In this document: in pieces, positions 27,925 through 35,569 of the stretch | Position numbering within the stretch: the first letter of the stretch is position 1 | Layout of the letters: each line of letters opens with the position of its first letter | Source: Clostridia bacterium | GTDB lineage: Bacteria > Bacillota > Clostridia > Oscillospirales > Butyricicoccaceae | Length of the DNA stretch: 63,145 bases | Direction of reading: 5' to 3' | Assembly: GCA_017453985.1 (NCBI GenBank) | Contig: JAFTDT010000107.1 | Coordinates: 1-63,145 of the forward strand | Notes under the pieces: model-generated | What the model saw: the letters and a program-made list of their open reading frames with translations, nothing else | Told to the model about the DNA's origin: nothing | Database searches by the model: none | Program-made: the position numbers and the translations under genes

Positions 27925-28362
27925 TCAAAACGCGGAAAGGAGCAGCAGCGTCGCCCCTGCCGCCGCCCAGGCGACGGCGCGAATAACATGGATATCGTCC
28001 TTGTCAAAGGCTTCGCCGAGCGCGTCGGCAGTCTCCGCCAAATCGTCGTCGAAGGTGTGGCGGCTTCCGTTGAGGCTGAGGCGCGGGCGGACGGACTTGT
28101 CCGCGCCGCGAAGATAATAGGGCGTCTCGGGTGGGCGTCTGCGCCGCAGCAGCGCGCCGAAATCTGTGCCGCGGCGCCGCAGCCAGCTTATCCAGCCCGC
28201 CAGCAGATAGCACGCACCCAGCAGAGCGGCAGTCCAGCCCGCGTAAACGCGCCCCTGCGGGGAAAAGACGCGCACCAGCAGCCAGACGGCGGCTCCGGCA
28301 GAGGCGTGCCAGAGATACTTTTTCAAGATTGGCGCCAGCAAATCTCGCTTTTCGCTATTCAT
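27925..28362 (-). CDS. Small membrane protein of unknown function
   Basis: 145 residues on the opposite strand inside an otherwise plus-strand run. I do not recognise the family. Two adjacent hydrophobic segments at about 15-33 and 39-59, a charged RRRG linker, a cytoplasmic middle region, and a C-terminal hydrophobic segment (about 127-144) give three membrane helices. The start ATG follows AGGCGGTGAAGCG, one mismatch from the consensus ribosome binding site, which supports it as a real gene. It could limit read-through between the peptidase gene and the next operon part. Confidence 0.6.
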   Translation of the reverse strand: MNSEKRDLLAPILKKYLWHASAGAAVWLLVRVFSPQGRVYAGWTAALLGACYLLAGWISWLRRRGTDFGALLRRRRPPETPYYLRGADKSVRPRLSLNGSRHTFDDDLAETADALGEAFDKDDIHVIRAVAWAAAGATLLLLSAF

Positions 28363-28417
28363 CGCTTCACCGCCTTTTTTTCATCATATCACATACCTGC
28401 AGGGAGGTCAATTCCGC

Positions 28418-29296
28418 ATGAAAGAGATAACAGTCACGGAATGCGGCGTGTCCGCGACCATCGAACGTCATACCTTCGGCAGCGGCTCGCCCCATATCTT
28501 TTTCACCGGCGGCGTTCACGGCAACGAGGTGACGGGGATCTGGGTCGCGCGCAGGCTGGCGGACTTTTTTGCCGCCAACCCTCCGGTAAAAGGCACGGTC
28601 TCCGTCATGCCGCAGGTCAATCCCGCCGCCGCCCGCTGTATGCAGCGGCGCAACCCCTTTGACGGCAGCGATCTTAACCGCATTTTCCCCGGCGATCCGG
28701 ACGGCACGATGGGACAGCGTCTGGCGGACGCCGTCTGGTGTGAAACTGCCGACGCCGATATCCTCGTCGATCTGCACTGCTGCGGGCAGCACGGCTTGCC
28801 CTATATCCTTTCGATATACGGCGAGTCGCGGGAGGTGCGCGAGCTGGTGCGGCAGATCACCCTGCCGACGGCAATTCACTCCGAGGGCACGTCCGGACAG
28901 CTTTTCACCGAGGCAGTCCGCCGGAGGCGGCAGGCGGCGTGCATCATCGAGCTGCCCTCCGGCGTGTGCGGAGGCGCGGTCAACGTTCAGGTTGGCGAGC
29001 AATGTCTGGCGGCGCTGCTGGATATGCTGCGGGCGAGGGGCGTCGTCTCCGGCGCCGTCGAGGGCGATGAGCCTGCCTTTTACGGCAGGCTGCTGGACGC
29101 CGAGGCACCGCGGGCAGGGCTGTGGAGTCCCGCCGTCCGCAAGGGAGAGAGCGTTTCGGCAGGGCAGGTCATCGGCACGGTGGACGGCGAGCCGGTCGCG
29201 GCTCCCGCCGAAGGCTTTGTCATGAGCGTTATGCCCTGCGCCTATCTCATGCCGGGCGACACGTGGGTGATGACCTATATTCAGCCGGAGGCATAG
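28418..29296 (+). CDS. Succinylglutamate desuccinylase/aspartoacylase-family zinc hydrolase
   Basis: M14-type zinc deacylase or carboxypeptidase of 292 residues, no signal peptide. Zinc ligands are His34 and Glu37 in GGVHGNEVTG and His120 in DLHCCG; the catalytic Glu is Glu178 in IIELP. RRNPFDGSDLNRIFPG (78-93) matches the conserved substrate loop of the AspA/AstE family. A C-terminal beta domain (about 240-290) includes AGQVIGTVDGEPV. Family members release acyl groups from N-acyl amino acids such as N-acetylaspartate or N-succinylglutamate. In this neighbourhood an aspartyl or arginyl amide is a reasonable guess, not shown by the sequence. Confidence 0.85.
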   Translation: MKEITVTECGVSATIERHTFGSGSPHIFFTGGVHGNEVTGIWVARRLADFFAANPPVKGTVSVMPQVNPAAARCMQRRNPFDGSDLNRIFPGDPDGTMGQRLADAVWCETADADILVDLHCCGQHGLPYILSIYGESREVRELVRQITLPTAIHSEGTSGQLFTEAVRRRRQAACIIELPSGVCGGAVNVQVGEQCLAALLDMLRARGVVSGAVEGDEPAFYGRLLDAEAPRAGLWSPAVRKGESVSAGQVIGTVDGEPVAAPAEGFVMSVMPCAYLMPGDTWVMTYIQPEA

Positions 29297-29376
29297 ATCC
29301 GGCGAGAGCGTCCCGTCTTTCACGTTTTGAGCTTCATATTTAAAAATAAAAAAACTACTGTTGAGGAGGCTTTCCC

Positions 29377-32337
29377 ATGAAAAAAGCGATCCTGTCCGTT
29401 GCGCTGCTGCTGGCGCTGCTGTGCGTTCTGACGGCATGCGATCAGAACCAGAGCAAGACCGAGCCGAGCATGCTTTACAGCGAAGCGCCGTCCCGCTATG
29501 ATTACGGCGTTTTTGTCAACCTGGATCTCAACGCGGGCGACGCCGTCAGCGACTACGCGGTGGCGTTCAACAACTTTGCCGACCGCACGGCGTACGTCGT
29601 CTACTCCGAGCTGGGACAGACCCCCGTCAGCGAGCGTCTGTCCGCCATGAACGAGGCGGAGCTGCAGGCGCTGGCGGGAGAAAACAAGGCGCTTGAGATC
29701 AAGAGCAACGACGGCTTTCACAGCCTGCCCGCCTCGCTGCTCAGTCTGGACGGTCACGCCTTTTCCGGCGCGGAAAAGGAGACCTTCTATTATGTTTACG
29801 TCGCCTACAAAGACACCGACGGGATTGCCGTGGAAAAGGCTCCCCGCATGATCACGCCCAAGGACGGTCCCGAGGCGCTCAAGCAGTATGGCGCAAGCTC
29901 CGTCGGAGCCATCGTCCCCGCCGGCGGCGCCACCTCGATCTATGCCGAGGACTCTGCCTACTCGCCGGAATATATCGACGCGCTCAAGCAGGGCGCGGCG
30001 GAGGCGGGAATACAGACGCCGCGCGTGGCTGTCATCGAGACCACCGTGGGCGCCGAGAGGGACATGTACGACGACATGTTTCTGCCGGACGGCGATTATG
30101 CCTCTTACGCCGATACCTTCCGGGCGCGGGGCATGGAGCCGGTGTATATCCCGTTGGGCATCGACAACTTTGAGCACGTGCAGAACTGCAAATATTTTGC
30201 CGATCTGATCCGCTCCTGCCATATCGTGTTCTTTACCGGCGGCGATCAGGTCTATTACGGGCTGGTGCTGGCAAACCGCGACGGCAGCAATTCGCTGGTG
30301 GCGGAGGCGATACTCGACGTGCTCCGCGCCGGCGGCACGCTGGGCGGCAGCAGCGCGGGCGCGGCGGCGATGTCCGGAACGGTCCTCACCAACGGAGCCT
30401 CCGGCTCTTACCTGCCTTTCTACTGGAACGGCGCGGAAAAGGTCAGCGTTACCTCCTATTCCGCAGAAACCGTGGCGGACAACGCCGCGAAAAACGAGGG
30501 CAACAACATGATCTACGACAGCATCGGCTTTGTGGAGCCGGTTCTTGGGCGCGACGTGCTGTTTGACACCCACGTGGACGCCAGAGGGCGTCTCGGGCGC
30601 GTCATCGCCGGCTTGAGAGACGCCGACCCCGCGGGGCTGGCGATCGCCATGGACGAGACCGCCGGCATCCGCATTGACGGCGCGAGCAAGACCGGCACGG
30701 TCTTCGGTACCAGCGGCGTATATATCATAGACGCGGCAAACGCCGAGTGGAATCCCGCCGGCGTCGTCGGCGAGTTCGGCGTTACCGGGCTGAAGCTGCA
30801 CTACCTCACCGCGGGCGACAGCTATGACTTCGCCTCCGGCGCGGTCACTCCCGCAAGCGACAAGCAGCTCATCACAGCCGCCTCCGGCGCGAGCTATGCC
30901 TCTGCCGATATCTTCGGCACCGACGAGACGGGAGCCACCGTGCTTTCGCTGGCGCACAGCGCCGACTCCTCCGTGACGGCGGAGGTGCTCAACGTCTCCC
31001 TCATGCCCTATCTGGCGGAGAACAGCTTTACCGTCACCTTTGACAAGACGGCGGACACCGCCTGCTATACAAATGGCAAGCTCTTCCCAAACGAGAAATA
31101 TTTCCACGACTTCCAGCAGACCGCCGTGGCGGGGCTGAGCGTCAGCGTCGCTTACGGTCCCAGCCGCTTTGATCCCTCTGCCGCCAACGGCTTTGCCGCG
31201 CTGTCCGCCGAGACGGAGAGCAATGAATACGCGGTGGATATCAAGTTCTCCGCGCCCATCTCCGTGGGCTACGAGGGCAACAACAAGTACTTCCTCGACT
31301 GCGAGGAGCCGGAAAACGTGCCCACCGACTACGTTGAGGTCTACGATGCCGCAGGCAGTGTAAAGGAGCAGGACCGCACCTATACCTTCAAGATATTGGA
31401 CGACGACACGCTGCGCATCGTGCTGGTGGACGACGTTTATTTTGCCGAGGGCGACGTGATCATCACTAAGACCACTATCACCAGCCTCTACGGTGAAAAC
31501 GCCGAGGCAAACGTGACTTTTACCCTGCAGGGCGGCGTCTGGACTGCCGAAAGCGGCGGCAGCGCGCCGTTCCTGCCCCAGTCCGCCAAGACCGAGGGCA
31601 ATGAATACGCCGTGGAGATCACCTTCAGCGAGGCGCTGAGCGTGGGCTATGAGGGCAGCAACAACTACTTCCTCGACTGCGAGGAGCCGGAGAACGTGCC
31701 CACCGACTACGTTGAGGTCTACGACGCCGCGGGCAGCGTAAAGGAGCAGGACCGCACCTATACCTTCAAGCTGCCGAAGCCCAACGTGCTGCGCATCGTG
31801 CTGGTGGACGACGTTTATTTCGCCGAGGGCGACGTGATCACCGTCAAGACCTCCGTCACCTCCGCCGGCGGGACCAACGCGGCGCGCGACGTCACCTTCA
31901 CGCTTACTGACGGTCAGTGGCTGAAGGAGGGCGAAGAGGCGCAGCCCGTGGAGGAGCCTGTCCCCGCCGAGCATTTTCTGGCGGAGAGCGCCGTGACCGA
32001 GGATAACGAATACGCCGTGGAGGTCACCTTCAGCGACCTGCTGAGCGTGGGCTATGAGGGCAGCAACAAGTACTTCCTCGACTGCGAGGAGCCGGAGAAC
32101 GTGCCCACCGACTACGTCGAGGTCTACGACGCCGCGGGGAGCGTAAAGGAGCAGGACCGCACCTATACCTTCAAGCTGCCCGAGGACAACGTGCTGCGCA
32201 TCGTGCTGGTGGACGACGTCTATTTCGCCGAGGGCGACGTGATTACCGTCAAGACCTCCGTCACCAGCCTGTTCGGCGCCGCCCTTGAGGAGGAGGCGAC
32301 CTTCAAGCTGGAAAACGGCGTCTGGAACAAGCAGTAA
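29377..32337 (+). CDS. Surface lipoprotein cyanophycinase with three C-terminal repeats
   Basis: 986 residues. Signal peptide with lipobox ending at Cys21 (CVLTAC) predicts anchoring outside the membrane. After an N-terminal beta-rich region (about 30-160) comes a cyanophycinase domain (about 175-470): FFTGGDQ, nucleophile Ser326 in GGSSAGAA, and DTHVDARGRLGRV with His399 in place of the catalytic-His segment. Residues about 610-986 hold three nearly identical repeats of roughly 126-135 residues, each with GYEG, FLDCEEPENVPTDYVEVYD and RIVLVDDVYFAEGDVI. Secreted cyanophycinases let bacteria attack extracellular polymer. The repeats may bind substrate or cell wall. Ribosome binding site GAGGAGG; GC content matches the neighbours. 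Confidence 0.88.
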   Translation: MKKAILSVALLLALLCVLTACDQNQSKTEPSMLYSEAPSRYDYGVFVNLDLNAGDAVSDYAVAFNNFADRTAYVVYSELGQTPVSERLSAMNEAELQALAGENKALEIKSNDGFHSLPASLLSLDGHAFSGAEKETFYYVYVAYKDTDGIAVEKAPRMITPKDGPEALKQYGASSVGAIVPAGGATSIYAEDSAYSPEYIDALKQGAAEAGIQTPRVAVIETTVGAERDMYDDMFLPDGDYASYADTFRARGMEPVYIPLGIDNFEHVQNCKYFADLIRSCHIVFFTGGDQVYYGLVLANRDGSNSLVAEAILDVLRAGGTLGGSSAGAAAMSGTVLTNGASGSYLPFYWNGAEKVSVTSYSAETVADNAAKNEGNNMIYDSIGFVEPVLGRDVLFDTHVDARGRLGRVIAGLRDADPAGLAIAMDETAGIRIDGASKTGTVFGTSGVYIIDAANAEWNPAGVVGEFGVTGLKLHYLTAGDSYDFASGAVTPASDKQLITAASGASYASADIFGTDETGATVLSLAHSADSSVTAEVLNVSLMPYLAENSFTVTFDKTADTACYTNGKLFPNEKYFHDFQQTAVAGLSVSVAYGPSRFDPSAANGFAALSAETESNEYAVDIKFSAPISVGYEGNNKYFLDCEEPENVPTDYVEVYDAAGSVKEQDRTYTFKILDDDTLRIVLVDDVYFAEGDVIITKTTITSLYGENAEANVTFTLQGGVWTAESGGSAPFLPQSAKTEGNEYAVEITFSEALSVGYEGSNNYFLDCEEPENVPTDYVEVYDAAGSVKEQDRTYTFKLPKPNVLRIVLVDDVYFAEGDVITVKTSVTSAGGTNAARDVTFTLTDGQWLKEGEEAQPVEEPVPAEHFLAESAVTEDNEYAVEVTFSDLLSVGYEGSNKYFLDCEEPENVPTDYVEVYDAAGSVKEQDRTYTFKLPEDNVLRIVLVDDVYFAEGDVITVKTSVTSLFGAALEEEATFKLENGVWNKQ
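31200..32334 (+). repeat. Three tandem coding repeats in the lipoprotein cyanophycinase
   Basis: Three units start near 31204, 31588 and 31987; the shared TTCCTCGACT falls at 31291, 31669 and 32074, giving periods of 378 and 405 bp. Units 2 and 3 share long identical stretches, so copy number may vary by recombination and assemblies may collapse them. Confidence 0.9.
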
Positions 32338-32352
32338 GCGCCGCCGCAAGCT

Positions 32353-32436
32353 GCGGGATACAGCGATTATTTCAACTATCTCACGCCAGAGCTGCAGAAT
32401 GAGATAATCTCCCGCACCGAGCAGGAGGAATTCTGA
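32353..32436 (+). pseudogene. Remnant of a hypD-like gene (last 27 codons and stop)
   Basis: This 84-bp stretch directly after the lipoprotein gene encodes, in frame, AGYSDYFNYLTPELQNEI... through to the stop, the glycyl-radical loop and C-terminus of the enzyme at 15721-18099. It is 80/84 identical to 18016-18099 and in the same orientation. No start codon, ribosome binding site or upstream part of the gene precedes it. It is a fragment, not a gene. Confidence 0.93.
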
Positions 32437-32439
32437 GCA

Positions 32440-32514
32440 GAATAGGCAATGCCGAACATGAAAATACCGGTCTCCGCAAAAGCGCAGAGACCGGTATTTT
32501 TCCGTTGCCTATTC
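32440..32514. terminator. Large bidirectional terminator
   Basis: A 14-bp stem AAAATACCGGTCTC/GAGACCGGTATTTT (32461-32474 with 32487-32500) lies inside an outer stem GAATAGGCAA/TTGCCTATTC (32440-32449 with 32505-32514). It separates the convergent lipoprotein-cyanophycinase gene with its remnant tail from the dockerin-like gene. Confidence 0.88.
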
Positions 32515-32515
32515 T

Positions 32516-34936
32516 TTATTTCTTCCACGCCTGAAGCGTGAGATACATGATGGTCGTCCAGTCGTTGGCGTCCACCCTGTTACTGCGGCTGCCGCCGGCA
32601 GCCGTGCCTGTCATATCCGCCAGCAGCGCCCAGAGGTCAAAGCTCTGCCCGTTCAGCGTAAAACCCGGATAGTCCATCACGTCATACCGTGACGACGCCT
32701 GCAGCGTCCAGCGCATGATGGTCGTCCAGTCATTGGCGTCCATGCTGCCGTCAAGGTTCACGTCGCCCGGCGTGGCGATCAGGCATTCGCTGCCGTCCGC
32801 CATCGTCAGCCGCATCGCCACCGGCTTCAGCGCCGTCACCGTCGCGGTAATGTTGCCGCCGGAGCTGCCAAAGCTGATTTTGAGCTTGTCCCCCACAGTC
32901 AGGCTGCCGTCCGCCTGCTCCGTCACCTGCTGCGAAACCGCGCCGCTGTGCGTGAGGCTTTCATATTTTACGCCTTTGAACAGCTCCTTTGCCTTGGCGA
33001 GATTTGCTGCGCTGTATGCCATCGGCGCGCCGTTGAGCCTTATGCCCACGGTATCGCTCGTCTGTGTGGGATCATATCCGCGATTTCTCGGCTCGCCCGT
33101 CGCTTCCGCGTCCATGCCCTGCCAGCGCAGCAGCTTGATCGCGTCGGTTTCCACATCGTCCTTGGTGAAGGAAAGCACGCCGTTCGCTTCGGGGATCGTG
33201 ATGACGCCGCTCTTGCTTTCCACGACGTTCATACGCTCGGATATACTGCCCGACGAAGATTGGTAGCTGATTTGTCCCGTTCCGTCGTTAACCCAGCCGT
33301 CCAGCTTCAGCTCAAAGCTGTCGCCCGGCTTGGCAAGCACTCCGCGCAGGATTATATCAAACTCAAAATATCTGTTGCCTGCCTCGTCCACTGAGGAAAT
33401 GTCGCCGCCCACAGCAAACGCATAGCGCGCCTTGTATATCCCTGCCGCTTCCTCGTCCGTCATGCTGCCGACATAGTTTGTAGCCGAACCATAAACACCA
33501 AACTTATCGTCGCCCTCGAAAGACACAAGCTTATTATTCGCCAGCGCCTCCTGCGTAGGATATACCGCGCCGCTCTCCGCAGCGCCCACGGCAAGCATGA
33601 ATATGCCGCCAGACGGATACATGCCCTCCACCGTCTCGTCGTAGGTCAGCCGCGCCCTTGCGCTTAACTGATAATAGCCGTAGCCCTCCGGCGCTTCGCC
33701 AAGTCCCAGCGTGCCAAGATAGCGCGGCTCCTCCTCCGTCGCCTCGGCGTCGAACACGGTAAATCTGCCCTCATACGCGCCCAGCTTGTCCGTGGGAGAT
33801 TCCTCATATACAGTAAAAGCAGCAAACGCCGTTGCCCACTCGCCGTTGTAGCCGTCCTCTCCCAGCGCTGCCAGCGCTATGGTATACGTCCCCGCCTCGG
33901 TTGGCGTGAAAGTTGCAGTACCGGTAAAATACGACTTTACAAACACTTCTTCACCTGTAAGATAATCGCCAAACCAAATTCCCATGTCATAATTGACGGC
34001 ATTTTTTGCCGACGGGGTGATAGTCACAGTTTCACCAAGTAGATATGTTTCTTTATTGGTGTGTACACTTGCATTGGAGGGCTTATCTATAACGGTAAAC
34101 ATGCAAGAAGCGTCGACAAAGCCCGCGCTATTTATTGCGCTTATGAAAATCTTATACGATCCTTCCTTATCCGGCTTATATGCAGTCGTCCCCGTAAAGC
34201 CGTTATAATTGCTGTATACGACATTTCCATCGAGCTCTATTCGCATTGTATAACTCGTTGCTCCTGTTGCCGACGGGGTGATGGTTACCGTTTCTCCAAG
34301 TGTATATGTTGATTTATTAGTCCGCACACTTGCATTGGAGGGCTTTGCAGACGCTCCCACCACATTTTTAGTACAGCGATACAGCGACAATGCGTAGCCC
34401 GAAGCCGAAAAGTCGCCGATTCCTTTGCTCGTCGTCAGGTCTGTCCATGTATGAGTAGCCGATCTTACTCCCACGGACGATACGTTGTCATACTTCGTAA
34501 TTCCGCTATCCGTCACCTCATATACCATTGCGATGTGCCGCGACGTCGCCTTTGAGTTTCTATACTGAAAGACATCTCCCGATTGCGCGGTCTTCAGCAG
34601 CGCCAGAACTGCGTTGTTGGTAGATGCGGTAGAGCCGACCTGATACCAATTGCTGTTCACCGTCAGCTCGGTCGCCGATTTCTGGCTCGGTACACCTACG
34701 CCAAACAAGTCTATAGAAAAGTTGTATAGGAACGCCCAACAGCCCGACATCGTCGGAGTATCAAAAGCCGTATACGATTTCCCCTTGTATTTGCTGCTGT
34801 TGAACAGCTCATACATTCTGCTTCTGATAACGCTCGGATGGGACGCCGCCTCCACCTCAAGGCTGAGTCCCGCATGTACAAGGCTGCATATCATCAGGAT
34901 TGCCAATACTGCGGATAAAATTCGTTTTCTTTTCAT
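32516..34936 (-). CDS. Secreted cysteine-peptidase-fold protein with Ig-like repeats and dockerin-like C-terminus
   Basis: 806 residues with signal peptide (about 1-31). Residues 32-190 look like an NlpC/P60- or CHAP-like fold: Cys66 in MSGCWAF, SGDVFQY (119-125) and His134 in SRHIAMV. Two Ig-like repeats start at about 198 and 285 (KPSNASV... GETVTITPSA). A large beta-rich region follows (about 370-650). The C-terminus has two dockerin-like calcium motifs, GDVNLDGSMDANDWTTI and RVDANDWTTI, the usual duplicated pair. It would be secreted and may dock to a cohesin partner, none of which is in the window. Substrate unknown. The gene is divergent from a small XRE regulator. Confidence 0.78.
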   Translation of the reverse strand: MKRKRILSAVLAILMICSLVHAGLSLEVEAASHPSVIRSRMYELFNSSKYKGKSYTAFDTPTMSGCWAFLYNFSIDLFGVGVPSQKSATELTVNSNWYQVGSTASTNNAVLALLKTAQSGDVFQYRNSKATSRHIAMVYEVTDSGITKYDNVSSVGVRSATHTWTDLTTSKGIGDFSASGYALSLYRCTKNVVGASAKPSNASVRTNKSTYTLGETVTITPSATGATSYTMRIELDGNVVYSNYNGFTGTTAYKPDKEGSYKIFISAINSAGFVDASCMFTVIDKPSNASVHTNKETYLLGETVTITPSAKNAVNYDMGIWFGDYLTGEEVFVKSYFTGTATFTPTEAGTYTIALAALGEDGYNGEWATAFAAFTVYEESPTDKLGAYEGRFTVFDAEATEEEPRYLGTLGLGEAPEGYGYYQLSARARLTYDETVEGMYPSGGIFMLAVGAAESGAVYPTQEALANNKLVSFEGDDKFGVYGSATNYVGSMTDEEAAGIYKARYAFAVGGDISSVDEAGNRYFEFDIILRGVLAKPGDSFELKLDGWVNDGTGQISYQSSSGSISERMNVVESKSGVITIPEANGVLSFTKDDVETDAIKLLRWQGMDAEATGEPRNRGYDPTQTSDTVGIRLNGAPMAYSAANLAKAKELFKGVKYESLTHSGAVSQQVTEQADGSLTVGDKLKISFGSSGGNITATVTALKPVAMRLTMADGSECLIATPGDVNLDGSMDANDWTTIMRWTLQASSRYDVMDYPGFTLNGQSFDLWALLADMTGTAAGGSRSNRVDANDWTTIMYLTLQAWKK

Positions 34937-34972
34937 ATTTGCCCTCCCACAACATAAAATAATTTAGAATTG

Positions 34973-35023
34973 TGCCACAAAATTGTGGCATTTCTTTGTT
35001 TATTATGCCACTAAATAGTAGCA
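34973..35023. promoter_or_regulatory. Tandem 18-bp palindromic operators
   Basis: TGCCACAAAATTGTGGCA (34973-34990) is a perfect palindrome. TGCCACTAAATAGTAGCA (35006-35023) is a near-palindrome of the same type 33 bp downstream, about three helical turns. They lie between the divergent secreted-protein and XRE genes, so the XRE protein probably binds both. Confidence 0.7.
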
Positions 35024-35046
35024 TATGTCAAGAGGAGGCTGATAAA

Positions 35047-35241
35047 ATGTTTTTTAAAAGACTTGCCGACCTGCGGATAGACCATGACCTGACTCAGCAG
35101 CAGGTAGCCGATCTTTTATGCTGCAAGCGTGAGGTATACAGAAGATATGAAAAGGGCATCCATACCATCCCCGTTGAATTTCTAATCAAGCTTGCCGACT
35201 ATTACGGCGTGAGCATAGACTATATCGTAGGCAGAGAATAA
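35047..35241 (+). CDS. Small XRE-family transcriptional regulator
   Basis: 64 residues, essentially one helix-turn-helix domain: LADLRIDHDLTQQQVADLL (6-24) then KREVYRRYEKG, and a C-terminal DYIVGRE seen in many Cro/CI-like repressors. ATG at 35047 follows AAGAGGAGG; an upstream in-frame ATG at 34972 falls inside an operator. The two palindromes upstream suggest self-regulation and control of the divergent secreted protein gene. Confidence 0.85.
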   Translation: MFFKRLADLRIDHDLTQQQVADLLCCKREVYRRYEKGIHTIPVEFLIKLADYYGVSIDYIVGRE

Positions 35242-35245
35242 TATG

Positions 35246-35278
35246 CCGTCCGGCAAATGCGGACGGTATTATTTTTTT
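35246..35278 (+). terminator. Terminator of the XRE gene
   Basis: Stem CCGTCCG/CGGACGG (35246-35252 with 35260-35266), then TATTATTTTTTT. Confidence 0.85.
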
Positions 35279-35530
35279 CATCAGACAAATACGTTAAGGG
35301 ACTGCTATCGGCAGACATTCACCGCCTGGCTCGCCTGAGAACAGGAGAGCTGGCACAACCGCAGGGAGTGCGGAAAGCGAAGCGTAAAAGCTCAAAACAA
35401 AGCCCGGCGAACTGCGGCGGAAGATACCCCCCGCTCTACTGTGCGCTGACATAGAATAATCTAATGGAATACTCCAGTTTTCACATATGCAAGACCGCCT
35501 CCCTTGCTTTTCACGCAAAGAAAGCGAATT
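35279..35530. other. Intergenic stretch with no supported gene
   Basis: Between the two terminators I see no ribosome-binding-site-led reading frame or strong repeat. Open frames on both strands have biased, non-coding-like composition. Confidence 0.5.
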
Positions 35531-35563
35531 AAGAAACAAGCGGCGGAGATATGCCTCCGCCGC
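35531..35563 (-). terminator. Terminator of dpaAB
   Basis: Stem GCGGCGGAG/CTCCGCCGC (35540-35548 with 35555-35563) followed on the minus strand by TTGTTTCTT. Confidence 0.75.
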
Positions 35564-35569
35564 CTGTCT

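Noticed and set aside
31200-32334. Tandem repeats considered as CRISPR
   Set aside because: Units are about 380-400 bp, in frame and coding.
29320-32349. 1009-codon open frame opposite the lipoprotein cyanophycinase
   Set aside because: Repetitive Val/Leu/Gly composition mirrors the coding repeats; no ribosome binding site or family signature.
18016-32436. The 84-bp repeats as att sites of a classical tyrosine-integrase island
   Set aside because: No integrase or tRNA lies in the block and the repeats diverge by 5%; kept as an open finding without that claim.
35257-35539. Open frames on both strands between the XRE gene and dpaB
   Set aside because: They overlap the XRE terminator or start without a ribosome binding site and lack family features.
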